Source: Pseudomonadota bacterium | Lineage (GTDB): Bacteria; SAR324; XYD2-FULL-50-16; JAHJRI01 | Length of the DNA: 7,404 bases | Assembly (NCBI GenBank): GCA_022360105.1 | Contig: JAKSDL010000233.1 | Span: 1 to 7,404 of the forward strand | Direction: 5' to 3' | Shown: positions 1 through 6,079 of the stretch, piece by piece | How the letters are laid out: every line of letters begins with the position of its first letter | Position numbering within the stretch: position 1 is the first letter of the stretch | The notes under the pieces: generated by a model | What the model was told of the DNA's origin: nothing | The model's database searches: none | What the model saw: only the letters and a program-made list of their open reading frames with translations | Program-made: the position numbers and the translations under genes

Positions 1-236
1 AAGCCCTAAACCTCCGCTACCTGACTTTGTGGCACTGCTTTGAAAAAAACCCGAGAAGATTTGTTCTGTTTCCTCTAGCGGAATGCCTACGCCCTGGTCA
101 ATAAACTGGATAAATCCAGACCGGAAGGTCCTGTAGTGTTTTGTTTGGTTGTTTTTTTGTCGACATGCCATTTCTTTTCAAAGGTCCGTAATACAGAAGT
201 CATTGGAAACACTGCTCTAATCAAAGTTCTTTCGCA
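1..236 (-). pseudogene. Histidine-kinase ATPase (HATPase_c) domain remnant, frameshifted, runs off the left edge
   Basis: Read on the minus strand, the last 33 codons (99-1) contain the hallmarks of a sensor-kinase ATP-binding domain: a G1 box DQGVGIP, then an F-box-like IFSGFFQSS, then a G2 box GSGGLGL that reaches the window edge. This frame opens only at 177 (first ATG at 171) and lacks the N box. A second minus frame, open from 236 to 90, contains LIRAVF-P-TSVLRTF about 35 residues before the G1 box, which is the expected spacing for an N box of the type seen in histidine kinases, although its key Asn is not evident. The simplest reading is a kinase gene broken by a frameshift between about 177 and 90 and further decayed upstream, where a stop lies at 239-237. 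The G1/G2 assignment is seen directly; the N-box match is weak. The C-terminus lies outside the window. Confidence 0.55.
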
Positions 237-364
237 CTATACCTTATTAAGACCATTAATACAAACAATTTCAAAAAACTTGCCGAATAGAAGATTCAAC
301 AAATCACTTCAGTAGTGTCTGATCGTTTTAAGGGACAACCATTGGGATAGCCCTTTTTTATTGA

Positions 365-502
365 CATAAAGCGGAATTTTGCCACGTACGGACTTGAATT
401 TTCCTGATATTTACCCAACTGATTTATTGTAACGGGCTACGAGACATTGAAGCGTGCCTGAAAGCCCAGCCTCAAAAACTATATCACATGGGCATCCATG
501 GC
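365..502 (+). pseudogene. IS4-type transposase N-terminal fragment (decayed)
   Basis: The plus frame containing codons 398-502 reads TQLIYCNGLRDIEACLKAQ and then PQKLYHMGIHGN. This closely matches, from memory of the family, the conserved segment just after the N-terminal domain of IS4-type DDE transposases (pattern QLTYRESLRDIEACL-A----LYHMGI-G). The preceding codons 365-394 (HKAEFCHVRT) plausibly continue the match but are separated by a TGA at 395-397, and another TGA lies at 362. After GIHGN the similarity ends: the expected SRSTLADAN segment and the whole catalytic domain are absent. Only about 45 codons remain, so this is a dead relic. An open frame starting at the ATG at 488 runs to 694 but is just the tail of this relic read into unrelated sequence, and I do not call it a gene. 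Confidence 0.7.
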
Positions 503-528
503 AATCCAAATTATTTGATATACCTGGC

Positions 529-570
529 AGGTCTTTCCTTTCTTAATCCGAAAAGGAAAAATGGAGACCT
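529..570. repeat. Imperfect palindrome in gene-free stretch
   Basis: AGGTCT at 529-534 pairs with AGACCT at 565-570. Inside it, TTCCTTT at 535-541 pairs with AAAGGAA at 552-558, leaving a 10-nt loop and a 6-nt one-sided bulge (559-564). It sits immediately after the point where the transposase similarity ends, in a stretch (503-650) with no gene I can support. It may be debris of a small mobile element or a chance structure. There is no T-run beside it, so it is not a standard terminator. Confidence 0.35.
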
Positions 571-650
571 ATTTGATCCGCTGATGAGTGTGACTCTTGC
601 TAATCCTGACTTTTTTATCAGGTCGACAGTTGATCAGGACAAAAATCACC

Positions 651-1883
651 TCAGGCCTCGCTTGAAAAGACTAGCTGATTCAGGGCAGCGATGAGTTGTT
701 CCGGTTGGAGAGGGTAAGTTAAAATCCGATTATTGGCATGTTTGAGGCGGTTTTTCTGGATTGTTTTTTTCAGATCGTTTACGTTTTTGGTTGTAGAAAT
801 CATAACAACAGGAATATCCAGAGAGTTCCCCCTGATTTTCTCAAGCAGACTAACTCCTGAGAGAGTTTGCTGCTTGCTGCACAAAAAACAAGCCGCAAAA
901 TCACCCGTGGTGACCCACTCATAGCAGTCTTTCTCAGTCTGACTGGCGACTACGTTGTCAAAACCGATATCCATCAGAATCGATTCCAGCTTTTCCCGGT
1001 CGGCGTCATCGCCGAAACAGATCAGCATCCGATTCTTGCGAACGGATGAATACTTCTTCACCTTCATAAAAAATCCGGCCTTGATATCCATTGTTCGGAT
1101 ATGGGTCAAAAACCAGTTTAAAAGATCGCTAATGGTACCCTTCAACTTATCGATGTTCCGGTCGATCTGGTAATCTACCAGCATCGATTTATAAATCGCG
1201 ACAAACCGTTTATGTGTTTTCCGATGGTCGTCAAGAAGAGGATAGTTGGCGTTCTCCATGAACGTTTCCTCGGTTTTGAAGTGGCTGACCGAATAGCTCT
1301 GCAGGATTTTCAACATCTTCTTGATTTCATTCATCGATCCTGCCGATCCAACCTTCATGATATAATCAGTGAAACGCTGTATGATGTATTTATGCTGTTG
1401 ATCGACTTTCTGGTTATAGCAGCGCATGGATTCCGACCAATACGGCAGGTATATCTTATTACGAACGCAGTGAAACACCTTTGTATGAAGCATCCGGAAC
1501 AAGTTGTCGGAATTAAAGGCCTGCTTCTTCGCCAGTTCTTCAAAACTGATATAGAGCGGAAACACGATATAGTCCCTGTGGCTTAACCGAATATGGTCCA
1601 TTACCTTTGCCAAATCTGCAATAGAGGATTTACCGAATTCTTCCCTGGAGAGGATCGCAAGCATTAAGATATCCATCAAAAGGGTCTTGCCTTCAATCTT
1701 CTTCGGCAACGGTAACGAGTCGGTAGCCTCGTCAAAGCTCGCCATATCATCGGAATCGAGACCTGCTGCACTGAACAGGTTTTTAAATAGCTGGTGCATT
1801 TCTGCCGAAAATCCGAGATGACTTTTTACCAGCGAAAGGGTCGCCATGACAATATCACGGTGATTCATGTCGTCTGTTTGCAT
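651..1883 (-). CDS. Bacteriohemerythrin domain protein with C-terminal degenerate receiver domain
   Basis: A 410-residue cytoplasmic protein with no signal peptide or membrane segment. Residues 1-150 are probably helical and match no family I recognise. Residues about 155-275 form a bacteriohemerythrin four-helix bundle with all seven di-iron ligands of the family visible: H164 (in DQQHK), H201 and E205 (HFKTEE), H220 and H224 (HRKTHKRF), H261 and D266 (HIRTMD). Such domains bind O2 reversibly or sense O2 or NO. Residues about 284-405 resemble a response-regulator receiver: acidic pair D292/D293, LSGVSLLEKIR, and VVMIST with the conserved Ser/Thr. The phosphoacceptor Asp position is Cys335, and the usual Lys-Pro is Tyr390-Pro391, so phosphorylation is unlikely. 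It may therefore be a sensory or scaffold protein coupling oxygen to signalling (inference). The ATG at 1883 gives the longest frame; no clear Shine-Dalgarno supports it, and Met6 (1868) is an alternative. Confidence 0.88.
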   Translation of the reverse strand: MQTDDMNHRDIVMATLSLVKSHLGFSAEMHQLFKNLFSAAGLDSDDMASFDEATDSLPLPKKIEGKTLLMDILMLAILSREEFGKSSIADLAKVMDHIRLSHRDYIVFPLYISFEELAKKQAFNSDNLFRMLHTKVFHCVRNKIYLPYWSESMRCYNQKVDQQHKYIIQRFTDYIMKVGSAGSMNEIKKMLKILQSYSVSHFKTEETFMENANYPLLDDHRKTHKRFVAIYKSMLVDYQIDRNIDKLKGTISDLLNWFLTHIRTMDIKAGFFMKVKKYSSVRKNRMLICFGDDADREKLESILMDIGFDNVVASQTEKDCYEWVTTGDFAACFLCSKQQTLSGVSLLEKIRGNSLDIPVVMISTTKNVNDLKKTIQKNRLKHANNRILTYPLQPEQLIAALNQLVFSSEA

Positions 1884-1921
1884 TGGTTTCGTTCGGTAGG
1901 TAAAGATTGATTACTCTGGAA

Positions 1922-1938
1922 GCGGTTTTGAAGACCGC
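1922..1938 (-). other. Small GC hairpin in the leader of the hemerythrin gene
   Basis: GCGGT (1922-1926) and ACCGC (1934-1938) form a 5-bp stem with a 7-nt loop. It lies inside the roughly 77-nt leader predicted between the candidate promoter and the ATG at 1883. It is short and may have no role. Confidence 0.25.
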
Positions 1939-1966
1939 AATCAGCATGACAATTTTTAACTTTCTT

Positions 1967-1994
1967 ATTATATGAAAACAGGGCGACTTTTGAA
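1967..1994 (-). promoter_or_regulatory. Candidate sigma-70-type promoter of the hemerythrin gene
   Basis: On the minus strand a perfect -10 TATAAT (1972-1967) follows a 16-bp spacer after TTCAAA (1994-1989), which matches four of six positions of the consensus -35. It points toward the gene starting at 1883 and would give a leader of about 77 nt. It lies just beyond the terminator-like structure at 2002-2068, so the gene is probably transcribed separately from yghU. Confidence 0.45.
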
Positions 1995-2001
1995 AGCTTT
2001 T

Positions 2002-2068
2002 AAAAAGCCGGGCGGGAATTCAAGGGACATATTGCCAATTGCGTTTAGTTGGTCTCATGTCCCCGGCT
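2002..2068 (-). terminator. Palindromic terminator-like structure downstream of yghU
   Basis: On the minus strand AGCCGG (2068-2063) pairs with CCGGCT (2011-2006), and the U-run TTTTT at 2006-2002 follows directly. Nested alternatives are ATGTCCC (2057-2063) with GGGACAT (2024-2030), and an inner stem CCAATTG (2035-2041) with TAGTTGG (2046-2052) that contains two G-T wobbles and a 4-nt loop. The structure starts 45 nt after the yghU stop, which fits intrinsic termination of yghU. The GGGACAT/ATGTCCC ends also resemble REP- or MITE-like palindromes dispersed in many genomes, so it may be a repeat that serves as a terminator. Confidence 0.5.
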
Positions 2069-2112
2069 GAATAGGTTTCTCGACAGTGCACCGAGTTTTA
2101 GGCTACCATTTG

Positions 2113-2958
2113 CTACTTCGGGTCAAAATCACTCATGTCATGGCGTTCGGGTACCTGCTCTTCCGGTTCACCCCACATGCGATTGACTTTACGGCCGCGG
2201 ATAACGGCAGGTCTCTGGGCTATAGTTTCGGCCCAATGCACGACGTTTTCATAACTTTTAACATCCAGAAATTCGGCTGCTTCATACAATTCTCCCCGGA
2301 CCAAGCCGCCGTACCACGGCCAAATCGCGATATCCGCAATGGTATACTCTTCACCTGCGATAAAAGGTCTTTGAGCCAGCTGTTTATCCAAAACATCCAA
2401 CTGCCGCTTGGTTTCCATTGCATACCGGTTTATGGGGTATTCCAGTTTTTCAGGTGCATAAGCATAGAAATGGCCAAAGCCGCCGCCTAAAAATGGCGCA
2501 CTACCCATTTGCCACATTAACCAGCACAGGCATTCCGCGCGTTTCACCTGTTCGGTAGGCAGGAACACACCAAACTTCTCGGCCAGGTAAATCAGGATAG
2601 CACCTGACTCGAACACACGAATAGGTTTTTCTCCACTGTTATCCGTCAAAGCCGGAATCTTTGAGTTTGGATTGACATCCACGAAACCACTCCCAAATTG
2701 TTCACCTTCAAGTATATTAATTGGGTAAGCATCGTATTCAGCCTCTTTAATTCCTAACTCCAGGAGTTCTTCGAACATAATCGTCACTTTTACACCATTG
2801 GGTGTTGCCAATGAATACAGCTGAAAAGGGTGTTTTCCCCTGGGTAAATCTTTTTCGCTTGTTGCCCCGGAAATCGGACGGTTAATACTGGCAAACTTCC
2901 CCTCTTCCTCTTTTTCCCAAGTCCAAACTTTGGGAGGTTGATAGTGTCCCTTTGACAT
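2113..2958 (-). CDS. yghU: YghU-type glutathione S-transferase / disulfide-bond oxidoreductase
   Basis: A 281-residue protein very close to E. coli YghU (288 residues) over its whole length, by recall. The N-terminal extension has the family motif YQPPKVWTWEKEEEGKFASI, followed by INRPISG. The thioredoxin-like fold follows, with TPNG at 52-55 in the active-site loop, the cis-Pro motif NPNSKIPAL (96-104) and the glutathione-binding FESGAILIYLAEKFG (116-130). The helical domain has GGGFGHFYAYAPEKLEYPINR and the folding-capping motif AGEEYTIADIAIWPW (201-215). YghU-class proteins (Nu-class GSTs) bind two glutathiones, have disulfide reductase activity and act on organic hydroperoxides in the cytoplasm. 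The ATG at 2958 is supported by AAGGA at 2970-2966, 7 nt upstream. A possible -10 TATACT lies at 3013-3008 but has no convincing -35. It is divergent from the MerR-methyltransferase operon across a 284-bp gap that otherwise shows nothing I can name on the yghU side. Confidence 0.96.
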   Translation of the reverse strand: MSKGHYQPPKVWTWEKEEEGKFASINRPISGATSEKDLPRGKHPFQLYSLATPNGVKVTIMFEELLELGIKEAEYDAYPINILEGEQFGSGFVDVNPNSKIPALTDNSGEKPIRVFESGAILIYLAEKFGVFLPTEQVKRAECLCWLMWQMGSAPFLGGGFGHFYAYAPEKLEYPINRYAMETKRQLDVLDKQLAQRPFIAGEEYTIADIAIWPWYGGLVRGELYEAAEFLDVKSYENVVHWAETIAQRPAVIRGRKVNRMWGEPEEQVPERHDMSDFDPK

Positions 2959-3204
2959 GATTTTATCCTTGAAAAGTATTTTGCTGATCCTATTAACTAA
3001 AGTATTAAGTATATTTTCTTACATTGCCATAAAATCATCTAGCACTTTCGGTGGCAAGCACCCGTCGTTTTAAACCGACCGCCTGTGAATCGATTTGAAG
3101 AGGGTTTATTCCTTTTCCGGAGATTACAATATATTTCAGAATGTTAAATCAATTTCCCTGCAGTATTCAAAAAACAAAAAAAGAGAAAAAAACGATTTAA
3201 AAGC

Positions 3205-3235
3205 TTGACCCGACTATAACTTCATAGTTTAGAAT
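3205..3235 (+). promoter_or_regulatory. MerR-type promoter with 19-bp spacer and internal dyad operator
   Basis: A -35 TTGACC (3205-3210) and a -10 TAGAAT (3230-3235) are separated by 19 bp, longer than the usual 17. MerR-family regulators typically use such spacers and correct them by twisting DNA. Inside the spacer ACTAT (3213-3217) and ATAGT (3224-3228) form an inverted repeat placed as a MerR operator would be. The MerR-fusion gene begins 7 nt past the -10, so autoregulation is the natural inference. The predicted transcription start falls at about 3242-3243, essentially on the ATG. Confidence 0.65.
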
Positions 3236-3242
3236 CCAAATC

Positions 3243-4520
3243 ATGAAAACATATCGAATAACCGAACTGGGCCGACGTTTTGGTCTCTCTCGCTCAACAC
3301 TGTTGTATTATGACCGTATCGGACTGTTGCATCCCAGTGGGCGAACGCAGTCTGACTATCGGGTCTACACCGAAGAAAACCTGAAACGATTGGAACGCAT
3401 CTGCTTTTTCCGTGAAGCCGGGCTTAGTCTGGAAGAGATTGCTCGTTTGCTGGCCAGCGACAGCAATGAAAGCTCCATTTTGGAAAAGCGACTGTGTGAA
3501 ATTGGTGAAGAGATGGCAGCCCTTAAATCGCAACAGCGACTCATCACCGGTATTCTCAAAACAGTGACCGATGAGGTTGATGCATCAGGATTGGATAAAG
3601 ATCTTTGGCTCAGCTTACAAAGGGCCTGTGGGCTTGACGAGTCAGCTCTCAAAAGCTGGCACCTGGAATTTGAACGTCAGGCCCCGGAAGCACACCACAG
3701 CTTTCTGCTAAGTCTGGGTTTGAGTGAAAAAGAGGCTATTCAAATCAGAATGCTTACCAAAAATATGGAAAACAATACTATCGGAATGAAATACTTTTAT
3801 GAAGTTTTTGTGGATTTGCCAAGGCAGGGACCAGGCACTAACGAATCGACTTTAAAAGCGCTTGGATTCTTGAGTGATTTACCGGCTCAACCTAAAGTTT
3901 TGGATATCGGTTGTGGAAGCGGAATGCCAACAATGATCCTCGCTGAAGAGCTTAAAACAAACATTTTGGCGATCGATAATCATAAACCGATGTTGGAGCG
4001 TTTGGACAAAAATGCCAAAAAAAAGGGATTGAGCATCGAAACGCGAGAACTATCCATGATGAATCTTCCTTTTGATACAAACAGTTTCGATTTGCTTTGG
4101 TCTGAAGGGGCGATGTTTATTATTGGACTTGCCCGGGGATTAAAGGAGTTTTTTGCTTACCTGAAACCCGGTGGTTATCTGGTTTTTACTGAAATGTGCT
4201 TGCTCAAAAAGAATTCACCGGTTGAATTGCAGACTTTTTTTAATAACGTGTACCCGGATATCAAAACAGCGGATGCGGTGAAATCTCTTGTAAAAGAAAA
4301 TGACTACAAATTAGTCAGCCATTTTAAATTGCCAGACCAAGCCTGGTGGAACGATTACTATACACCAATGCTGGATCGCATCAAGGAATTGAAAACTAAA
4401 AACGCTGGTGTTCGAGAAGCAGAGGCTGTTTACGAGAATTGCCTGGCTGAAATAGACATGCACCGACGATATTCGGATTACTATGGTTACATCTTTTTCA
4501 TCACACAAAAGAGAGACTGA
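3243..4520 (+). CDS. MerR-family regulator fused to class I SAM-dependent methyltransferase
   Basis: A 425-residue, two-part cytoplasmic protein. Residues 4-70 are a MerR winged helix-turn-helix (YRITELGRRFGLSRSTLLYY, then DRIGLL, with wing DYRVYTEENLKRL), and 75-110 form the coiled-coil dimerisation helix. Residues 125-175 (WHLEFERQAPEAHHSFLLSL) are a linker also seen in MerR proteins. Residues 180-425 are a Rossmann methyltransferase: motif I VLDIGCGSG (219-227), acidic D245 in AIDNHKPM, LPFDTNSFDLLWSEGA and LKPGGYLVFTE (307-317). Its RQGPG entry and YSDYYGYIFFI end recall stand-alone methyltransferases known in Bacteroides. The substrate is unknown. DNA-binding and catalytic motifs both look intact, so the enzyme's ligand may be the regulatory signal (inference). 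The start at 3243 is fixed by an in-frame stop at 3225-3227 and by the HTH beginning at residue 4; no Shine-Dalgarno is visible. It is followed after 17 bp by a hydrolase gene. Confidence 0.92.
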   Translation: MKTYRITELGRRFGLSRSTLLYYDRIGLLHPSGRTQSDYRVYTEENLKRLERICFFREAGLSLEEIARLLASDSNESSILEKRLCEIGEEMAALKSQQRLITGILKTVTDEVDASGLDKDLWLSLQRACGLDESALKSWHLEFERQAPEAHHSFLLSLGLSEKEAIQIRMLTKNMENNTIGMKYFYEVFVDLPRQGPGTNESTLKALGFLSDLPAQPKVLDIGCGSGMPTMILAEELKTNILAIDNHKPMLERLDKNAKKKGLSIETRELSMMNLPFDTNSFDLLWSEGAMFIIGLARGLKEFFAYLKPGGYLVFTEMCLLKKNSPVELQTFFNNVYPDIKTADAVKSLVKENDYKLVSHFKLPDQAWWNDYYTPMLDRIKELKTKNAGVREAEAVYENCLAEIDMHRRYSDYYGYIFFITQKRD

Positions 4521-4537
4521 AAGGAAAAGAAACAGAA

Positions 4538-5479
4538 ATGAAACACAAATTATCATCAATTAAAGTTATCACTAGTTGGAAACCAGCAGATTGTTCATGG
4601 CTCAAATCGATTTGGAGCATGATTTTTACGATCCTGTTGATGACCGTTTGGTTTTCGCAAGCCCAAGCGCAATGGCCACAGGTTGTCACATCGAAAGATG
4701 GCTCACAGATATCGTATGAAGTCTATGGAGATAAAAAACCAACTCTGATTTTCATTCATGGTTGGAGCTGCGATTCGCGTTATTGGCGTAATCAGACGTC
4801 TTATTTCTCTCGAAATTTTCGAGTTGTGCTGGTCGACCTTGCAGGGCATGGTCATTCCAATGCAATACGCAAGAATTATACTATGAGAGCTTTTGGAGAG
4901 GACGTTCAGGCAGTCACGGAAGCTGTAAAAGGGCAAGGTGTCATTCTGATCGGGCATTCCATGGGCGGAGCTGTAATTGCAGAAGCGGCCCTTTTAATGC
5001 CAAAACGAGTTAAGGGACTTATTGGCGTTGATACGCTTGAAAATATTGAGTACGCCCTGAGTCAGGATAAGTTCAAGCAGATGATTGGACCTCTTCAGAA
5101 GGATTTTCAGACCGGAACACGACAGTTTGCAGAGATGATGATTTCTCCCGAAACCAGCTCCCATCTACGGCATTGGATTCCGGCAGATATGTCCTCAGCT
5201 CAGCCTGCTGCGGCTTTAAGTGCCATGAAGTCCTATCTGTCTACATTCGTCTCCGGGGAGGCGGCTCGAATATTCGAAAATATCCGAATACCGGTCATAA
5301 CCGTCAATGCAGACATGTGGCCGATAAACTATGAGGGCAATCGCCGTCATATGTTTTCATTTGATGCTATTGTGATTAAAGGATCTGATCATTTTCTAAT
5401 GTTGACTCGTCCTGATGAATTCAACAGGGCCCTGGAGAAAGCAATTGCTGTAGTTGATGAAGCTATCGTTAGCAAGTAA
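4538..5479 (+). CDS. Exported alpha/beta hydrolase
   Basis: A 313-residue protein of the alpha/beta-hydrolase fold. It shows the oxyanion-loop motif LIFIHGW (HG at 74-75), LVDLAGHGHS (98-107), the nucleophile elbow GHSMGG with Ser141, a likely acid Asp259 in VNADMWP, and the catalytic His285 in GSDHF. A signal peptide is visible: hydrophobic core at about 28-40 and an AQA|Q cleavage site near residue 44, so it acts in the periplasm or outside. The leader is unusually long (about 26 residues before the core). The ATG at 4538 has AAGGA at 4521-4525 (12-nt spacing, a little long); the alternative Met28 (4619) has only a GGAG one nucleotide away. It is co-transcribed with the MerR-methyltransferase fusion, overlapping neither end. 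It could be an esterase, lactonase or haloperoxidase-like enzyme; the sequence alone does not choose, and the substrate is unknown. Confidence 0.9.
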   Translation: MKHKLSSIKVITSWKPADCSWLKSIWSMIFTILLMTVWFSQAQAQWPQVVTSKDGSQISYEVYGDKKPTLIFIHGWSCDSRYWRNQTSYFSRNFRVVLVDLAGHGHSNAIRKNYTMRAFGEDVQAVTEAVKGQGVILIGHSMGGAVIAEAALLMPKRVKGLIGVDTLENIEYALSQDKFKQMIGPLQKDFQTGTRQFAEMMISPETSSHLRHWIPADMSSAQPAAALSAMKSYLSTFVSGEAARIFENIRIPVITVNADMWPINYEGNRRHMFSFDAIVIKGSDHFLMLTRPDEFNRALEKAIAVVDEAIVSK

Positions 5480-5527
5480 ACGACCTCTTGAAACAAGACA
5501 CTCCTGATGTGTTTGTGAAATGAGAGG

Positions 5528-5568
5528 AACGACGAAAATTCGCAATGTTAAACCGGATTTTCGTCGTT
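5528..5568. terminator. Strong inverted repeat between convergent genes (possible terminator)
   Basis: AACGACGAAAAT (5528-5539) and ATTTTCGTCGTT (5557-5568) are a perfect 12-bp inverted repeat. The stem extends inward by a T-G wobble and two G-C pairs, leaving an 11-nt loop. It lies between the hydrolase gene (ends 5479, plus) and the small exported-protein gene (ends 5609, minus), where a shared bidirectional terminator would be expected. Neither strand has a proper U-run after the stem (plus side continues TTTGGGGG before 5577), so intrinsic termination is uncertain. Confidence 0.45.
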
Positions 5569-5608
5569 TGGGGGCTATCTAAATTTAACCGCCGCCATTT
5601 ATGTTTTA

Positions 5609-6079
5609 TTAAAGGGGCCGGTGAGAGACGATGAGTTCCCGATCCGTGAGGAGAATGCTGACATTGGCGGTTTGCCATTGTGTTTCCTCACTTTCGGTAC
5701 TCCCTTCCGATCCCAACTCCTGCTTTAATATCGTGTAAATCTTTTCTCTGTTTGCATTATTAAAAATCAGATCAACGCCGCGGAAAACCTGATTGTCAAA
5801 CTGCATGAAAATCGACAACAGGGGGATACCATCCAGATCCAGGGCTAGATTCCCTTTTCCCTGCATAAAAAGCACGGATGAAGGACCTGATTTGTAGATT
5901 TTTTTTAACGATTTTTTACTCTGTCCAAGGTCCGGGAGCTGGTTTTTATGGGTTCCCCAAGGTATACCCCTGAATCCGCTTTCAAAACGGGACTCAGCCT
6001 GCACCTCGGAAAGACTCAAACACAGCACAAAACCAAGGGTGACCAGGCCGATCTTCATGAATGTACCATTTCGATTCAT
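5609..6079 (-). CDS. Small exported protein of unknown function
   Basis: A 156-residue protein I cannot assign to a named family. A signal peptide is clear: MKIGLVTLGFVLCLSLSEVQA at residues 8-28 in two parts (charged start, hydrophobic core, then VQA|ES cleavage). The mature part begins with GFRGIPWGT, a short motif I associate with small periplasmic proteins of proteobacteria, then alternating charged and hydrophobic stretches suggesting a compact alpha/beta domain; no catalytic motif is visible. The ATG at 6079 is preferred over Met8 (6058), because GGAGG (6090-6086) lies 6 nt before it and nothing comparable precedes Met8. Its ATG overlaps the TGA of the substrate-binding-protein gene as ATGA (4 bp), so the two are translationally coupled and probably belong to one transport operon. 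An accessory role to that transporter is an inference only. Confidence 0.82.
   Translation of the reverse strand: MNRNGTFMKIGLVTLGFVLCLSLSEVQAESRFESGFRGIPWGTHKNQLPDLGQSKKSLKKIYKSGPSSVLFMQGKGNLALDLDGIPLLSIFMQFDNQVFRGVDLIFNNANREKIYTILKQELGSEGSTESEETQWQTANVSILLTDRELIVSHRPL

Noticed and set aside
600..620. CCTGA/TCAGG hairpin with a T-rich loop as terminator of the hemerythrin gene
   Set aside because: The stem is only 5 bp and no T-run follows it on the minus strand.
488..694. 68-codon open frame on the plus strand
   Set aside because: Its first residues belong to the transposase relic and the rest is unrelated sequence running into the 3' end of the opposite-strand hemerythrin gene. No ribosome binding site or family match.
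1212..1586. 124-codon plus-strand open frame
   Set aside because: It lies entirely opposite the hemerythrin coding region, whose minus frame carries clear ligand motifs, so it is a shadow.
2086..2490. 134-codon plus-strand open frame
   Set aside because: It is antisense to yghU, which is unambiguous, and has no recognisable motif.
2959..3204. CRISPR, RNA gene or riboswitch in the divergent intergenic region
   Set aside because: I saw no regular repeats, no tRNA-like fold and no recognisable riboswitch core; it is AT-rich sequence with short A- and T-runs.
4518..4540. Organism-wide reading of TGA as Trp (alternative genetic code)
   Set aside because: Reading through the TGA of the MerR fusion gives only a few low-complexity codons before another TGA, and natural gene ends here use TGA, so a general recoding is not supported.
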